From Aphelocoma coerulescens (lineage: Eukaryota > Chordata > Aves > Passeriformes > Corvidae), in the NCBI RefSeq assembly GCF_041296385.1, contig NW_027183514.1, positions 124,001 to 188,000 on the forward strand: a DNA stretch of 64,000 nucleotides, read 5' to 3'. Made by a program: the position numbers and the translations under genes. The notes beneath the pieces were generated by a model. That model did no database searches. It saw nothing but the letters and a program-made list of their open reading frames with translations, and was not told the origin of the DNA. Of this stretch, positions 10,372 through 22,539 are shown piece after piece (the first letter of the stretch is position 1; each line of letters opens with the position of its first letter).

Positions 10372-13300
10372 ATGGGACGTGCCGGAGCCATGTGTGACGG
10401 TGTTGTCCCAGTGATTGTGCTTGTCCTGCTGTTGGCCGCTGTGGCTGTCTGGTGGGCCGTTGGCCACTGGCAACCACGGAGGCGGCAGACAAGGACAGCG
10501 AAGAGGCGCAAGCGCCCCGGGGTGCAGCCCAGAGGCTCACGGAGGAAGCGAGGAGCCCCTGCGGCTCCCAGGTCCTCCAGGCCTCGGGCCACCCCTCGCA
10601 AGCGGCCACGTGCTCCCGCGAGCCCCCTGGACAGCCCCTGCAGCTGCGGCCCCTGCGTGGCAGTGGCCCAGGAGCTGCAGGAACTGATGCTGCTGCTCTG
10701 GGCTCGCAATGGGACATGGGTGCCGCTCTACTCTGGGATGTGGCAGGCCTTGTGGAAAGAACTGGAGGAGCTGCTGAAGCGAGGCCACCTGCCCTGCTGT
10801 GGCTCGGCCAGCTCCTCCAGGAGCCTCCATCCCTTCAAGAGGCTGCTCCCAGCAAGATTCTCCATCCCTGGGAGAGCCTCAAGCCTTGCAAGGATGGCAC
10901 ACCATCAGAGAGCCGCCATCCAGGCAAGAAGCTCAGGCTGTCAGAGATCCTCCATCCCGCCAGGAGCGTCCGCTATCTCTGACAGCCTCCATCGCCCGCA
11001 GACGCTCCGTGAGACCTGCAGTCAGCCTGCAGAAAGTGCAGAGCCTGTGCACAGGTCTCCCAGCTCCCTTGGACTCATGGACTTCAACAACACGGGCACA
11101 ACCCTGACAACTGACGTTGCCAGGGAAAGCCCAGAAGTCCAAGTGGGAGCCCAGCCCGATCCAGGGGAGCCTTGTCAGGAGCAGGTGCTGGAGCAGCGAG
11201 TGAGCTGGAGCCAGCAGTTGCCGGCCCACAGCTCCCAGGACGCTGTGCCGGCTGCGCCAGCTGGCAACAGCTCTTGCCTGGTGGCGGAGACGAGCCTCAA
11301 GACACCCAGGAGGTTCCTCCATCTCCAGGAAGCTGCTCCGAGACGGCCACCGACTACCAGGAAGGCCTTGCTGGTAGCAGGTGAGATCTGAGGAGCTCTC
11401 TGAGGCTCCCTTGGGGCTCTTGAGGGGCATCCCCAGGCCAGGCCAGGGCCCTTGAGAGCAGCCGAGTCCCTGGCTGTTTCCAGTGCTTCTGATGCCACAG
11501 CTTCAAAAAACCCCTCTCTGGTTTGCAGCTGCTCCTGACACCCCCCTGTGCGAGTCCTCGGGCTGTAGCCCCGGCAGTCCTCAAGAGCAGAGTCCAGCCC
11601 ACGACGCCGGGGACAGCGACGGTGCCGCCCTGCCCCGCTGCCCTCCGGCTCCTGCAGCCGCCTCTGCGCGCTCCCCTGCCCCAGCTCTGGCGCTCGCCAG
11701 CCCGACGGCTGCAAGGCGGTGGCCGCTGCCCGGCGCGCAGCAGGAAGCAGGTCAGAGCAAGGTGGCCCGCGGTGGCTCGGCCCGCTTCACTTGCGGGCAC
11801 TTGGCCGGGGGGGCCCTGGGCGCAAGGCTGATGGCTCGGTCTCGGTCGCAGGGCAAAAGAAGAAGCTGCAGGAGCTGTACCAGCTGGGCCCGCAGCTGGG
11901 CAGCGGTGGCTTCGGCACCGTTTTCTCGGGCATCCGCCTCTCGGACGGGAGCCCGGTAAGTGGCCGGGACGGCGGGGCGCGGGACGAGGGCCAGGGGCGG
12001 GGCAGGGCTTGAGCTCAGCCCCGTCTCTCGTGGGCTTGCAGGTGGCCATCAAACGCGTGGCCAGGGAGAGCGTGGTGCAGTGGTACGAGCTGGTGAGTGA
12101 GCGAGCGGGGCCACGGCGCCAGAGCGCCAGAGCGGGGCGTGGCGGGCAGGGATAAGGCCGGGCCCCGAGGGCGGGAGGCGGCGCAGGGCGGGGGGAGCGG
12201 GCGTGGGCTCAGCGTGCGAGCCGGAGCAGGGCGGGCCCGGGGATGCCAAACACCGGTGGTGGGGCCGGGCAGGGGGGCACCCCCCAAGCATCCCCTGGGC
12301 GGGAGGAAGCCCAAGCACCAGGGAGGCTGCCCAAGGGGGCACTGGGGCATCCCAGGCACGGGGCAGCACAGCAGCCCCAGGGCAGCATCAGGCCTGCTGG
12401 AGGCACTGTCTCCTCCCCACAGCCCGACGGCACCCGCGTTCCCATGGAGATTGTGCTCATGGAGAAGGTGGGCTCTGGCTGCCACAACATCATCCAGCTC
12501 CTCGACTGGTTTGAGCTGCCTGACAGCTTCCTGCTGGTCATGGAGCGTCCGGAGTCATCGCAGGATCTCCTGGACTTCCTGCTGGAGCAGGGCTTCCTGT
12601 GCGAGGAGATGGCGCGCTGGCTTTTCTGCCAGGTGCTGGAGGCCGTGCGGCACTGCACCGCCTGCGGCGTCCTGCACCGGGACATCAAGCCGGAGAACCT
12701 CCTCGTGGACCCGGAGAGTGGCGACCTGAAGCTCATCGACTTCGGTTGCGGCACCTTCCTCCAGGAGCAGGCCTTCACGCAATTTGCCGGTGAGCCCACA
12801 GGCCGGGCCCCGCTCCCAGTGCCAGGCACTGCACGGCCCCGTTCCCTCCTGGGCTGCGGGCTGCGGCATTCAGCCGGCTGCCGGCTGCCCTTTGGCACGG
12901 GCCAGATGCTGTGCCCCAGGAGCCGGCTGCCGGCCCTGCCCACAGAGGGGGGCTGCCAAAGCCAGGCCCCGGCCGCTCGGCTTGGCAGGCCCGCAAGGGC
13001 TTGGGCTGCTCCGCTGGCCTTGTCTGCCTTGCAGAACGGTTTCCTGGCTTTGGCCAATTGGCTGGGGGACGCCGGCTGGCCCCGGGGGGAAGTTGTGGCC
13101 ACTGGTGCAGCCCCTGCTTCTGCCAGGAGGCTGGCACCAGGCTCTGGAAGGCAGCAGCCTGCGCCTGGACAGCGCCGCCTGTGTCCCCTAGGAACACACC
13201 TGTACAGCCCACCCGAGTGGATCTGCCTTGGCTGCTACCACGGCCATTCGGCGACCATCTGGTCCCTGGGCGTGCTGCTGTACGTCATGGTCTGCGGGAA

Positions 13301-13799
13301 CGAGCCCTTCCAGGACGACCGTGGCATCGTGTCGGGGCAGCTCTTCTTCTGGCAGCAGGTCTCTCCAGGTTGGTGTCCGGCCTCAAGAAGGCAGGCTTTG
13401 GCAGATGGCACCGCGCAGCCCAGCGTGGCCCTCACGCAGCTCCGCGGGAGGTCGATCTGCCCTCAAGGGCTGGCCGCAGGCGGCGGCCCGTGACCACGGT
13501 GGGGTCGGTGTGGCCCGCTTGGCTGCAGGAGGTGGCGCGTGTCCTGCCGTGCCGCTGTCCCGCAAAGGGCAGAGTCAGCCGGGAGGCCGGCACAGCTCTG
13601 AGCACACGCAGCACGGCCCGGGCCCTGCGGGCGCCGGGAGCAGCTGGGCAGGAGCCTTCTGCAAGTGACCGGCGCTTTCTGGCTTCTCTCCCCAGAGTGC
13701 CAACATCTGATCCGCTGGTGTTTGTCCAAGCACCCCGCGGACAGGCCAGCGCTGGAGGAGATCTTGCGCCACCCTTGGCTGCGGGGCGGGCGTCTTTGA
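10372..13799 (+). CDS. PIM-like serine/threonine kinase with N-terminal hydrophobic segment, copy 1
   Basis: Seven coding exons: 10372-11380, 11529-11750, 11852-11955, 12042-12092, 12423-12789, 13192-13368 and 13696-13799. All introns are GT-AG and all phases agree, giving 677 residues. Residues 11-33 are strongly hydrophobic ([18 protein letters not shown]), followed by basic clusters to about residue 80 and a Ser/Pro/Ala-rich linker. The kinase domain starts near 416: Gly loop [12 protein letters not shown] (426-437), VAIK Lys449, Glu471, PIM-type hinge ERP (503-505), HRDIKPEN (547-554), DFG (568-570), SPPEW (590-594) and the C-lobe QHLIRW. All catalytic residues are present, so activity is expected. 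PIM kinases are usually little more than the kinase domain (about 310 residues), so the roughly 415-residue extension is unusual. An in-frame TAA at 10333 supports this start. The joining of exons 1 and 2 to the kinase is inferred. Confidence 0.85.
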
Positions 13800-13862
13800 T
13801 GCCTTGCCGGAGCCTCTGCAGCACCCGGTTGCCGAGTCCCACGCAGGAGTGAGGACTCGAGA

Positions 13863-13868
13863 AATAAA
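13863..13868 (+). terminator. Poly(A) signal of kinase copy 1
   Basis: AATAAA lies 64 bp after the kinase stop codon and about 30 bp before the junction chosen here as the unit boundary. Confidence 0.75.
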
Positions 13869-14685
13869 AGAACCACAAACCCATGCCGGGGTGTCAAGTC
13901 TGCTCCTGGTTAGCAACTTCAGCTAAAGAACCCTCTTGGGAAAAGGGGTGATCAGAGTGTTCCCTTCAGCCTTTGTCAAGCTTTTGATGCCTTTCCTCCA
14001 GGCATCATGGCACTTTTGTGTCTTCAAGCACAGGCTGTAGTCCAGGCAGGAGGGGCTGTAACAAGCCAAGAAATGCAACAGTGAAACAACAGCCGCCCTT
14101 TCAAACTGAGGCGGCCACTTGGCTTCACCTGAAGTGATACGTGGGCTCATGTGTGCATTCCAAGGGCCAGCGGGTGGCAGGGACAGAGATGCTGCTCCTC
14201 TCCAATGCTGGGAGAAGAATCAGAAATGGCAAAAGGTCATTTCAGGTTGAGCCCTGACAAAACTCTTCCTCTTTCTTCCCCTGAAATGGGAGGCAGGGCT
14301 GCGCCTTTGACCAGCTGGGTCTGCAGCCTCGTAAGCCATGGGCATGGAGCCCACAGGAAATGTTGAGATGCTGGAGTTGCTCCCATGGTGCTGGGCCCAT
14401 TGCAGCCCTCAAAATACCTTTCTCTACCCTCAAAACAACTGGTAGAGATGGAAAGTGCAGTAACCAGTCTAGCCACAGGAAAGCACCCAGGTGCCTTCCC
14501 TGGCCCTGTGGGCAGGTGCCAGCTGCAAACCTGTGCCACCTTCTGTCTACTGCCCTGACCTACCACTACAGGCTTTGGGAAAAAAACATACTTCTTCAGA
14601 AATGAGGAAGGGGCAGTCAATAGCTAACTCATGGAAGCACGAGTTAACTATTGGGAGACAGCAAACGTTAGTTCAGACAGCAGAC

Positions 14686-15130
14686 TGTAATTACAAAACC
14701 TAAGAAACCAAATTTGCCCTACTCTTGTCAAGATAGAGGGCACAAGGATCATCTCAGAGACCGCTGAAACATTCCTCAAAGGACTACGCATGCCCAGGGA
14801 GAAAGGTGAAAAAGTTCACTGAGAGGAAGACTACTGGCCTTCATCAGAAAAGACCCCCGAGGAAGAGGAGAGGCCTTCCTCAGCGCGGCCACCAGGACAC
14901 ACAGCGCATGCGTGGCCCATATGCTAATGACTTCCGAGAAATAATTTGTATAACCACACCTGTCCCAAGGAATGTGATGAATATTCCTAATTTAACCCAT
15001 AATACTTGTGTTGTAGAGAGCACCAGGTGTGTGTTTGGAGGAGCGATCCCCACACACCCGGCGCGCCGAATAAAGCAAATACCCGCTTCTCTGACTCTGT
15101 CTCTGAAGTGTCTCCTGGCCCGGTTGCGGC
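14686..15130 (+). mobile_element. Probable solo LTR, copy 2
   Basis: Same element and context as at 785-1229. It differs from copy 1 by GTGTGTTT in place of GTGCGTTT upstream of the poly(A) signal. Confidence 0.5.
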
Positions 15131-15145
15131 ATGATTCAATTCCAA

Positions 15146-18100
15146 TTAAAAGAATCCTCTAAAAAAATGGGACATTTCAGTGCCCCACTTCAGTTTAAAC
15201 ACTTTAAACATGGCATGCCTGCATGTTTCTTCTTTTTTCTTTCCCCTGGATCCTGCATTAGCCTTAAAATCTGCCGGGTAGAGCCGGTAGGGCACTGCAG
15301 CAGTGTAGTGCTTCCAGTCCTTCCCATCTTTGCTGCAACAACCGTGCTCGTCCCGAATGCAGCGCTGGGTGAGCAGAGTGGTCATGTAAACGATGTAGAA
15401 GTAAGGCAGGATGTGCTCAAAGCCACAAGCCAGGCAATAGGCCAGCGAGCCCATCAGGTCTCCCGTGCAGTTGAAATGACGTGCCCAGCCCCAAAAGCCA
15501 GAGGTCATCAGCTTGCTGTAGTGCTTGGGCCCATCCACGGACACGTAGGAGCACTCGATGGACTCCGGCTTCTTCCCCCAGATCCTGCACTTGCCATCGG
15601 TACGACGGAAGAGGTCCTTCTGGTGGTTGGTCATTCTGAAGATGGAATAGCCCAGCAAGCCCAGCATCAAGACCCCTACGGCATGGGCTGTGCACAGCTG
15701 GACAGGCTGGTAAACCAAATACAGACCCTGGGGAGCACAAAAACAATCCGACATTTACTTCCAACAGAGGCTCAGCATGCCAGACCAATTCCTCGACTAC
15801 AGTGGCCCACAACAGACCAGAAGAAAGAGTAGAAAAATCTACTGCAACAGTAAAACTGCAGAAAACTTTCAAAAAACTCTGCATCCAACAGTTTCCTTCT
15901 CTCTTTCTCTCTCCAAAATTGCACTTCTTCCTGAAACAAGAAGAGAGAAGTTGCAAGGATGCAAACCGGACAGAAGGAAAAAGCAAGGAACAAAACACAA
16001 ACAAACCACCGCTAACCAAAAGACCCTCAACAAGCAGGAGTAAAAAAAAAAAGGAAACGGAAAGGATTTAGAAAAAAAGGAAACCGAAAGGATTCAGAAA
16101 AGTATACAGACACAACAGACAGTGACAGAAAGAGGCACAAAAGAAGGGCAGGAGAGGAAAAGATGTCCAATCTGGGCACGGACAGGAAGCCTTCCTACCC
16201 AGGAATTGTTACAAAGAATGTTGCAAGGATTTCTCAACAGTCAAACCGCCTAGAAACATTTAAGGTGCACATTAACCTGCTGAGAAGAATGTTTCTGCAA
16301 AGTTTCCTTCCTCTTAGCCCAAATCCACAGTGTCCACATTTTTACCTGCAAAGTAGAGAGGGAAGGCAACCAAACACAGTCTCCCCAGCCCAAATACCAT
16401 CCCAAATGATCATGGCAGATAGCAATGGTTTTCAAGTACCAGGCTTCATTCCAAAAGAAGTCCAGAACAAAAATACCCTGCAACAGAATAATTTCACAGT
16501 AATAACAGAGCACTGTCACCAGTTACCCTGTTTAACAGCATCAGCCTAATGTCTGTGCTGCCTTGTGATGTGATCTCACAACTCATTGGTGTTTTTATGT
16601 TAGCACTTCAAAACCAGACGTTTCTGAACACAGTTAGGAAGAACTATCACATAAATACAAGCTATGTGGATACACAATATCTACCTACCTATCTATCTAT
16701 CTATCTACACAGATAAAGCAACAGTAGGATGACTAAGGCAAGTGTACAACTCAAGGACGAACGCTTGGGAAGTGAACTCACAGTTGATCAGCCCAATCTC
16801 TCTTCAGCTTAGAGTCACAGCGTTACAAAGAGGGCCGATAGAGCTCCTATTGAGCAGGCTTCCATTTCCACAGATCAGGCAATAAATCCAAAGAAGTCCC
16901 AGCACACCATCACTGAATGAGCTTGTTTCAGGCCAGGAAAAAACACTTCATTTTCATTTCCATAGAAGGACTTCTTTTCCTACTTTAATATTAGTTTACT
17001 TGCTAGCTGGTTTCCTAATTTCCTCCTTGGAATTTACCTGAAGGACATTGACAAGGATCATGGAGTTTGTCGCTTCGCCATACAGCTCCTCTTGTTTGGC
17101 AGCAAAGGAAAGGTTGATCAGAGTCCAGGCCACAATCCCAGGGCGCCCACTGAAGAAAGAGCTTGAAATCAAACCACTTCCCTATTCGAGGGTTAAATTC
17201 AATCCCCATCATGTAGTCGTAAAAGAAGTTTCCAGTGAATTTGCTGTAAAACATAAAAAAATTGGAAATGTACAGAGTTCTACACAAATACAGGTAATTA
17301 CTGCTCTGACTACACAATTCAGATTAATTTGATGTAGTGATAATAAAAATCATCAAAGCATGTAACGCTGTGCAAGGTAACAGAAGCTGACCCAGCTGAA
17401 GTATTACATTAATAGACATAAGTTGTAGAGTTTCAGAAGTGCCCGAGTTTACTCTTGCTAACACTTCTGAACAGTCTCACTATTTCTAGGATGGGTGTAT
17501 CTGTGACACTGAGGCTGCCAGTCCCATGGTGTGCAGCATGAAACACGGGGGATGGTGCTAGTGAAGCAAAGAACCACTGTCATACACTGGCTCAGCTCTC
17601 TCTGCCAGTGAAATATATTCTGTCATTCAATTGATAGACCCGGTTTTTATTTAACAGTTTTAATCTCGGATTACCTCGTCTTCTCTCATTACTAAAATTC
17701 ACATACCACTCTTTGGCATTGGGAGGGAAAAAGTAGCCTTTAATCATTGCAAACGTGGACACTGCATATCCCAAGCTATTGGCACACCACAGGAGAGGAA
17801 TCCACTTGTCAAAAATGATGGTAGGTGAGAAGAAGTGGAAGCAAGAAGCATTTGCAAACCAAAGCACATGGGTCATGATCCAGGCCTGAAGTCCATTGAT
17901 TTTCATATTTATTCACGACACCTAAAAGATGAAGAAAAAAAATCGAGTGTTACTGACCCCGCATTACTGCAGCTTTTAATTCACATGGCTATGCACAGAA
18001 TACACAGAAGCTCAATCAAGCGCTCATGAAACAACTTCTCTCTCCTCGTCCTCCCAATTCAATACCTTAAAGCACTTTTCTGAGTGTTCCATTAAACTCT

Positions 18101-19478
18101 GCTGTACCCATTAGGCTTTGTTAGGCTGAGTTTTTCTCCTCACAAAACTGAATTTAGGCTTTCCCCCAAAACTGACCAGAGTAACAAACCACTTCTCCTA
18201 ACAGTTCACATCCCACATTTTGTTCAAGTCCCTTGGCTTCATGGAGCTTGAGCAGGTAAAACTATCTTGTCGAATACCAGCAATAGTCCTGGACAGCTAC
18301 AGTCAACTGACAATTTCAAGTGCCAAAGTCATCAACCAGTACTTTTTCACTGCTGGTATGGTGCCTACCAGATCAACAGTTATACTAATTCTAAGAGATA
18401 GAAATGCTATCACTTCTTCTAAAAGATGACATCGATTGCTTTCTATTTTTGTTTGAACTGAACACGGGAGGAAGGTGAGAGCACTTCTGCCCACGTTTCC
18501 TCTGGCTACACATGGGCTATTAAACACTCTAGGTACAGAAATACTATCATTTCAGAAGATTGCACGGTGTCCGTGTATTCCAAGGAATACCTTACCAGCA
18601 GGGGTGACAGCACCTTCTTGTACACCTCCCACATATCCAGGGAGAACTTTATGGCAGAAGTCAGGGATGGACATGTACAAAACCACCTAGAAGAGAGAGG
18701 ATGTATTCACAGTAAATACAGACGAGACAAAATCCCTCAAAACACTATTCCTTACATACACATACCAAATAGAATGTTTCTATTAAGTTTCTATTAAGTA
18801 TTGGGTAAGCAAATATGGCAATATTTAGCTGTTGGGATTTTAGACTAGTAATACATCTAAGCTTTGAGACAGCTCAAAGATGTACTTCATGTAAGGCTGC
18901 CATCCTTTTTTGGTGGGGAGGCAGGACAGTTGGTAACTAGATTCAGGTCCTCGTCGTTTTATTTTTATCTATTTCTTGTGTATGAATTTAAAACCAACGG
19001 ATACTGCTATAAAGTTGCTTTTTCTTCAAAACCTCATTAAGGCATATGCCACACAAGGAATATTTGCGTATATTCCCTACATGCTTCTTTTCCAAGTACA
19101 TAAGCTTCCTTTGGATTCCAAAAAGCCCTGGAAAGTGGGAAACACCAAAGAGTAAATGCCAGTTCAACATTCCACTATCCTTTGTGCAAAAGGATTCATC
19201 CAACAGCCGTGTGAGAAACCAGACCCGGCATCCAGATCATAACTCAAGAATGTACCTGGAAAGTGACCCAAAGGGAATAGATGCCAGCAGCCCTATAGGT
19301 CAGTGTGGGAGTCCTGTTCCAGATGTCAGACAGATGTTTATTCCCTGTCAGCAAGTCCAGCAGTGGGTCAGTCAGAGAGCACTGGTACTGGTCACAGGAC
19401 ATGATGAAGTAATACACGATCGGCGGTGCAAACACGAGCAGGAAAAGGATGCTTGCCAAGGAAAACCAGTCCACCTCC
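15146..19478 (-). pseudogene. DHCR7: DHCR7 pseudogene, copy 2
   Basis: Exons lie at 19478-19256, 18686-18596, 17921-17707, 17243-17038, 16477-16346 and 15727-15146. Both frameshifts (17900-17903 and 17156-17158) and the run-on past the expected stop are identical to copy 1. Unlike copy 1, it keeps the vertebrate-like FYDYM and YYFIM residues. It has RRTDGKC in the last exon, as copy 1 does. Confidence 0.88.
16678..16708. repeat. TATC/TACC microsatellite, copy 2 (one extra unit)
   Basis: Four bases longer than in every other copy. It is the only length change in the DHCR7 introns of this unit. Confidence 0.9.
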
Positions 19479-21194
19479 CTGTAATCCAAAACAGAGCACT
19501 TTGTTTGCCCAGGTTTCAGAGAGATGAGTTACATCAAATAACTTTTTCAGTGGACCTTCTAGACTAACTGGATGAAAACTGAAAATGTCTTCAGGGCACA
19601 GACATGTCTGGTGGTCAAACAGCCATTAAAAAATCAGCACAGAACAGACTTTACCACAAACTCCTCTAAAACTACACTAGCTGATCAGAGCAAGAGATGA
19701 GAGAAAATCTCCCCTCCAAAAACCAGATTATTATTACAGACTTCACCTTTTTGATGGCAATCATGGCTCTAACTGGTAGAGTATTCGGTTGAAAGTGATA
19801 ATGGAATCCCAAGAACATGATGCAAAGCTTGGAAACTTGCAAAAGACAGACCTTGGACAGCCATACATTGAACTTGCTGTGCCAGCCACTTTTGCTGTTC
19901 CCAGCTGCAGTCCAATGCCCTACTAATACCTACTCAGCTCTTGGAGAACTGGGAGATGCATCCTCAATCTTGCTACAGCGGGACTGATCAGCTGGGAATG
20001 CCACAGATGCTGGGATGCTTGTTTTCCAGATCTCATGAAATATTTCTTTCCTAGGAACTAGAAATGTTACCAATTTTTACTTCCCGGCCTTTCCTGGCCA
20101 TCTGCATCCTCAGCCACAAGCAGGCTCTGCAGATCGACGTGGCTCTGGGGAAGCAGGGACTCCTGTCTGTGGGCAAAGAAAACAAAGACAACTTGTAAGA
20201 AGAGAACCTGGAGCTTCTAGTTAGAAGAGAAAGGACTGTTCAATCAAGGCAGGGGCGACGAAGGAAACTTTCTAAAATGGAACAAGCAGCAGAAGCACAG
20301 TAGTTTTGCAGAAGAAATTCTCCTTCCAGCACTTGGCTTAGGGAAAAAGCCTGATGTTGCTACGAGAGACACGAGTTCATGTCTAGTATTGGGTAGCAGA
20401 CATCGGAGCATTTCGACTATTGGCTTTCCAGGCTCACGCTATTCGAACCTGAGAGTGAAACTCTTCTAAAAGCCAGAGGTGCTTGGAAGAAATGTTTCTG
20501 CTCACACCACGACTGGGGACCGTGCATCATTCATACCTTGCACCTGTCCAAAGGCCTTCCTCCGTCTGCGCTCCGGCAGCTCTCACCGAGGCTCTGGCAG
20601 GGACGGAGGCTCTTGCCAGAAGTATCGCAAGCGTGGAGATCTTCCTCATCCTGCTCCTCCACTGCTGACATCAGGGAATTCCCTGGAGCTGGGAACGTCT
20701 GCCTTTCCTGCTGGAGGATCTTGTTTGGCAGTTCTCTGACGTTCTTCACCTTTGGCAGTGCCGCAGCCATGGAGGTGTAGGACAGATGTTTCCCTCTCCC
20801 ACTCCCCACTGCCACCAGCTCCCCCTGGGCAATGAGGGGGCTGCCGGCTGAGCGAGGGCAGCGCCAACGTGCAGCAGCTCAAGGATCCGCTCCCTGCGCG
20901 CTTCCCGGGATAGGGCTGCCCTGGGCCTTGGCATGGACAGAGGGTCCCCCTTCTCTGCTGGCCGTGACCCTCCTGCCCCAGCCTCGCTCAGGTCGATTCA
21001 TGTGCCTCCCGTGAGGGACGCCCTCCACACAGATCCTGCTTCTGATTCCTTGGATCCACAGCACTGTTTCTCCTGGATTTTAGCCACGCCTTCCCCTCTG
21101 TAAAGCATAGGGATACATAGGAGGAGTGTGTTGGGCTCCCCTCCACCACTGTTAGTGGTTTCAGGCCCCCAGGAGCTCTTGTGTCTCCCTTTTT

Positions 21195-21565
21195 CCCAAC
21201 GATATCCCCTCCGTCCCCTCCTTCCCGACGCTTCCCCTCAGCAGCACCGAGCCTTTTCCCGCCCTTTGCTCCCCTCAGCGCTGGCCCCGGCCCCGCTCAG
21301 ACCACGGCCCCTCGCCGCCGCTGAGGCCCTGCCCACGCCCATCGTCCTGGCCACGCCCCCTCGGCTGGGAACGGCTCCCCGCCCTCCCCTCCCTAATTAG
21401 CGCCCTTCCTTCCTCCCTCCTTAATGCCTCACTAATTCGGCCCCCTGCGGCCAAGGGCAGGGCTTTGGAGGAGCTCTGTGCGGCAGCCTGGCTGCGTGCG
21501 GCAGGCCAGAGACGCCCAGTGTTGTCCCTCCGCTCAGGGCAGGGATCCGGGGCACCGCGGCCACC
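21195..21565. promoter_or_regulatory. CpG-rich segment, copy 2
   Basis: As in copy 1, but CTCACTAATTC replaces CTCGCTAATTC, removing one CpG. Copies 3-5 share this change. Confidence 0.35.
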
Positions 21566-21678
21566 CGGGGAAGATGCTCCGTTGCCAGCCCACACCTCCA
21601 CCAAAGGGAGAGGAGGAAAGCAGGCTGCCAGAGCCACAGAAGCCCTCAAGACTTCCCCAGCTGGCTCTTCTCCGCCCT

Positions 21679-21703
21679 GCCCCGCCCCGCCCCGCCCCGC
21701 CCC
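21679..21703. repeat. (GCCCC)5 tract, copy 2
   Basis: Five pentamers; the 6-bp AGCTCC of copy 1 is absent. Confidence 0.9.
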
Positions 21704-22539
21704 TTCCAAGGCCGTTTTTACAGGAGCTCCGAAAGAGGCAAAAAAAGACAAACGAGCTCCACAGCGAATTCCTGAAAGAAAAATCCAGCAATGGCCAGGA
21801 GGCTCCTGTGGCTCCTTCCTGAAAATCAGGGCTATGGGGAACAGGGTGCAGGGTGTCCCAGGACACAGAGCTGGACACTGATCCCTCCTGGATCTCCTTG
21901 GCACCCCTGTCCCAGGCAAGGATGGTCCTGAATATCCTCCTGGAGCTGTCCCAGGAAAGTCCCTGCTCCCTGGTGCGGGATGGGAGGGGTAGAGGTGGTC
22001 CTCTCACACTCATCCCACTCATTCTCCCCTGCGCTGGCTTTGCCCCTGGGGTGTTGACCCCCCTTTTTAGGGTGTCCAGCCCTGTTCCCATGGGGAACCT
22101 TGGCAGCACCCATGGGCATAACCAACCTTTGTGGGAGGCTGGGAGCACTGGTGAGGGCGGGGGCTGTTCCTGGTGACCTGGAACTTGGCTCCTGCTGTGA
22201 GCCAGGGGCTTTCTGCCTGCTGGGCTGGGGGAACACCCTCACTGAGCTCTGGGACACCCCCAGCCCCACACCCACTCCTTGCCACAGCTCCTCCCAGACA
22301 GCATCCGCTACGCACACGTCCCCCGCTACCGTCCCTCGGCCAGGGGCCTTGTGGCTCATGCCAGACCCTTCTTCCTCCCCAGGGAGTCTCCTCCCAGGAA
22401 AGCGGGAAGCCCCCCGCAGCCCAGGACTCTCCAGCTCAGCCCCCCTGGAGCCAGGCCGCCCTCTGAGTCCCACGTGCCCTGAGCCAGGTGGGGACTGGCG
22501 GCCGTCTTGGCCACAGCGACCACAAATCAATCGAGTTTC

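Larger units (their letters stand above)
1..13901. repeat. Tandem repeat unit, copy 1 (13901 bp)
   Basis: The sequence at position 1 recurs at 13902, 27803, 41699 and 55598, and every feature recurs in the same order and orientation. Copy 1 is the most divergent unit. Only it has an extra 6 bp (AGCTCC) just after the (GCCCC)n tract near 7802, one A fewer near 8625, the residues FYDHV instead of FYDYM in DHCR7 exon 7, and FLM instead of FIM in DHCR7 exon 4. Confidence 0.98.

Noticed and set aside
11175..12052. Long minus-strand open frames (179-334 residues) antisense to the kinase, repeated in every copy
   Set aside because: They lie opposite conserved kinase exons and introns in very GC-rich DNA, have no recognisable similarity, and are Arg/Pro/Gly/Ala-rich as expected of shadow frames.
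12243..13493. A single 416-codon frame covering kinase exons 5 and 6 as one gene
   Set aside because: It reads through introns 4-6 in part. Canonical splice sites and the PIM family alignment show that only 12423-12789 and 13192-13368 are coding.
16250..16800. Gene-conversion breakpoint in copy 2, which resembles copy 1 on one side and copies 3-5 on the other
   Set aside because: The same pattern follows from a simple nested tree (1, then 2, then 3-5) without any conversion, so it cannot be claimed.
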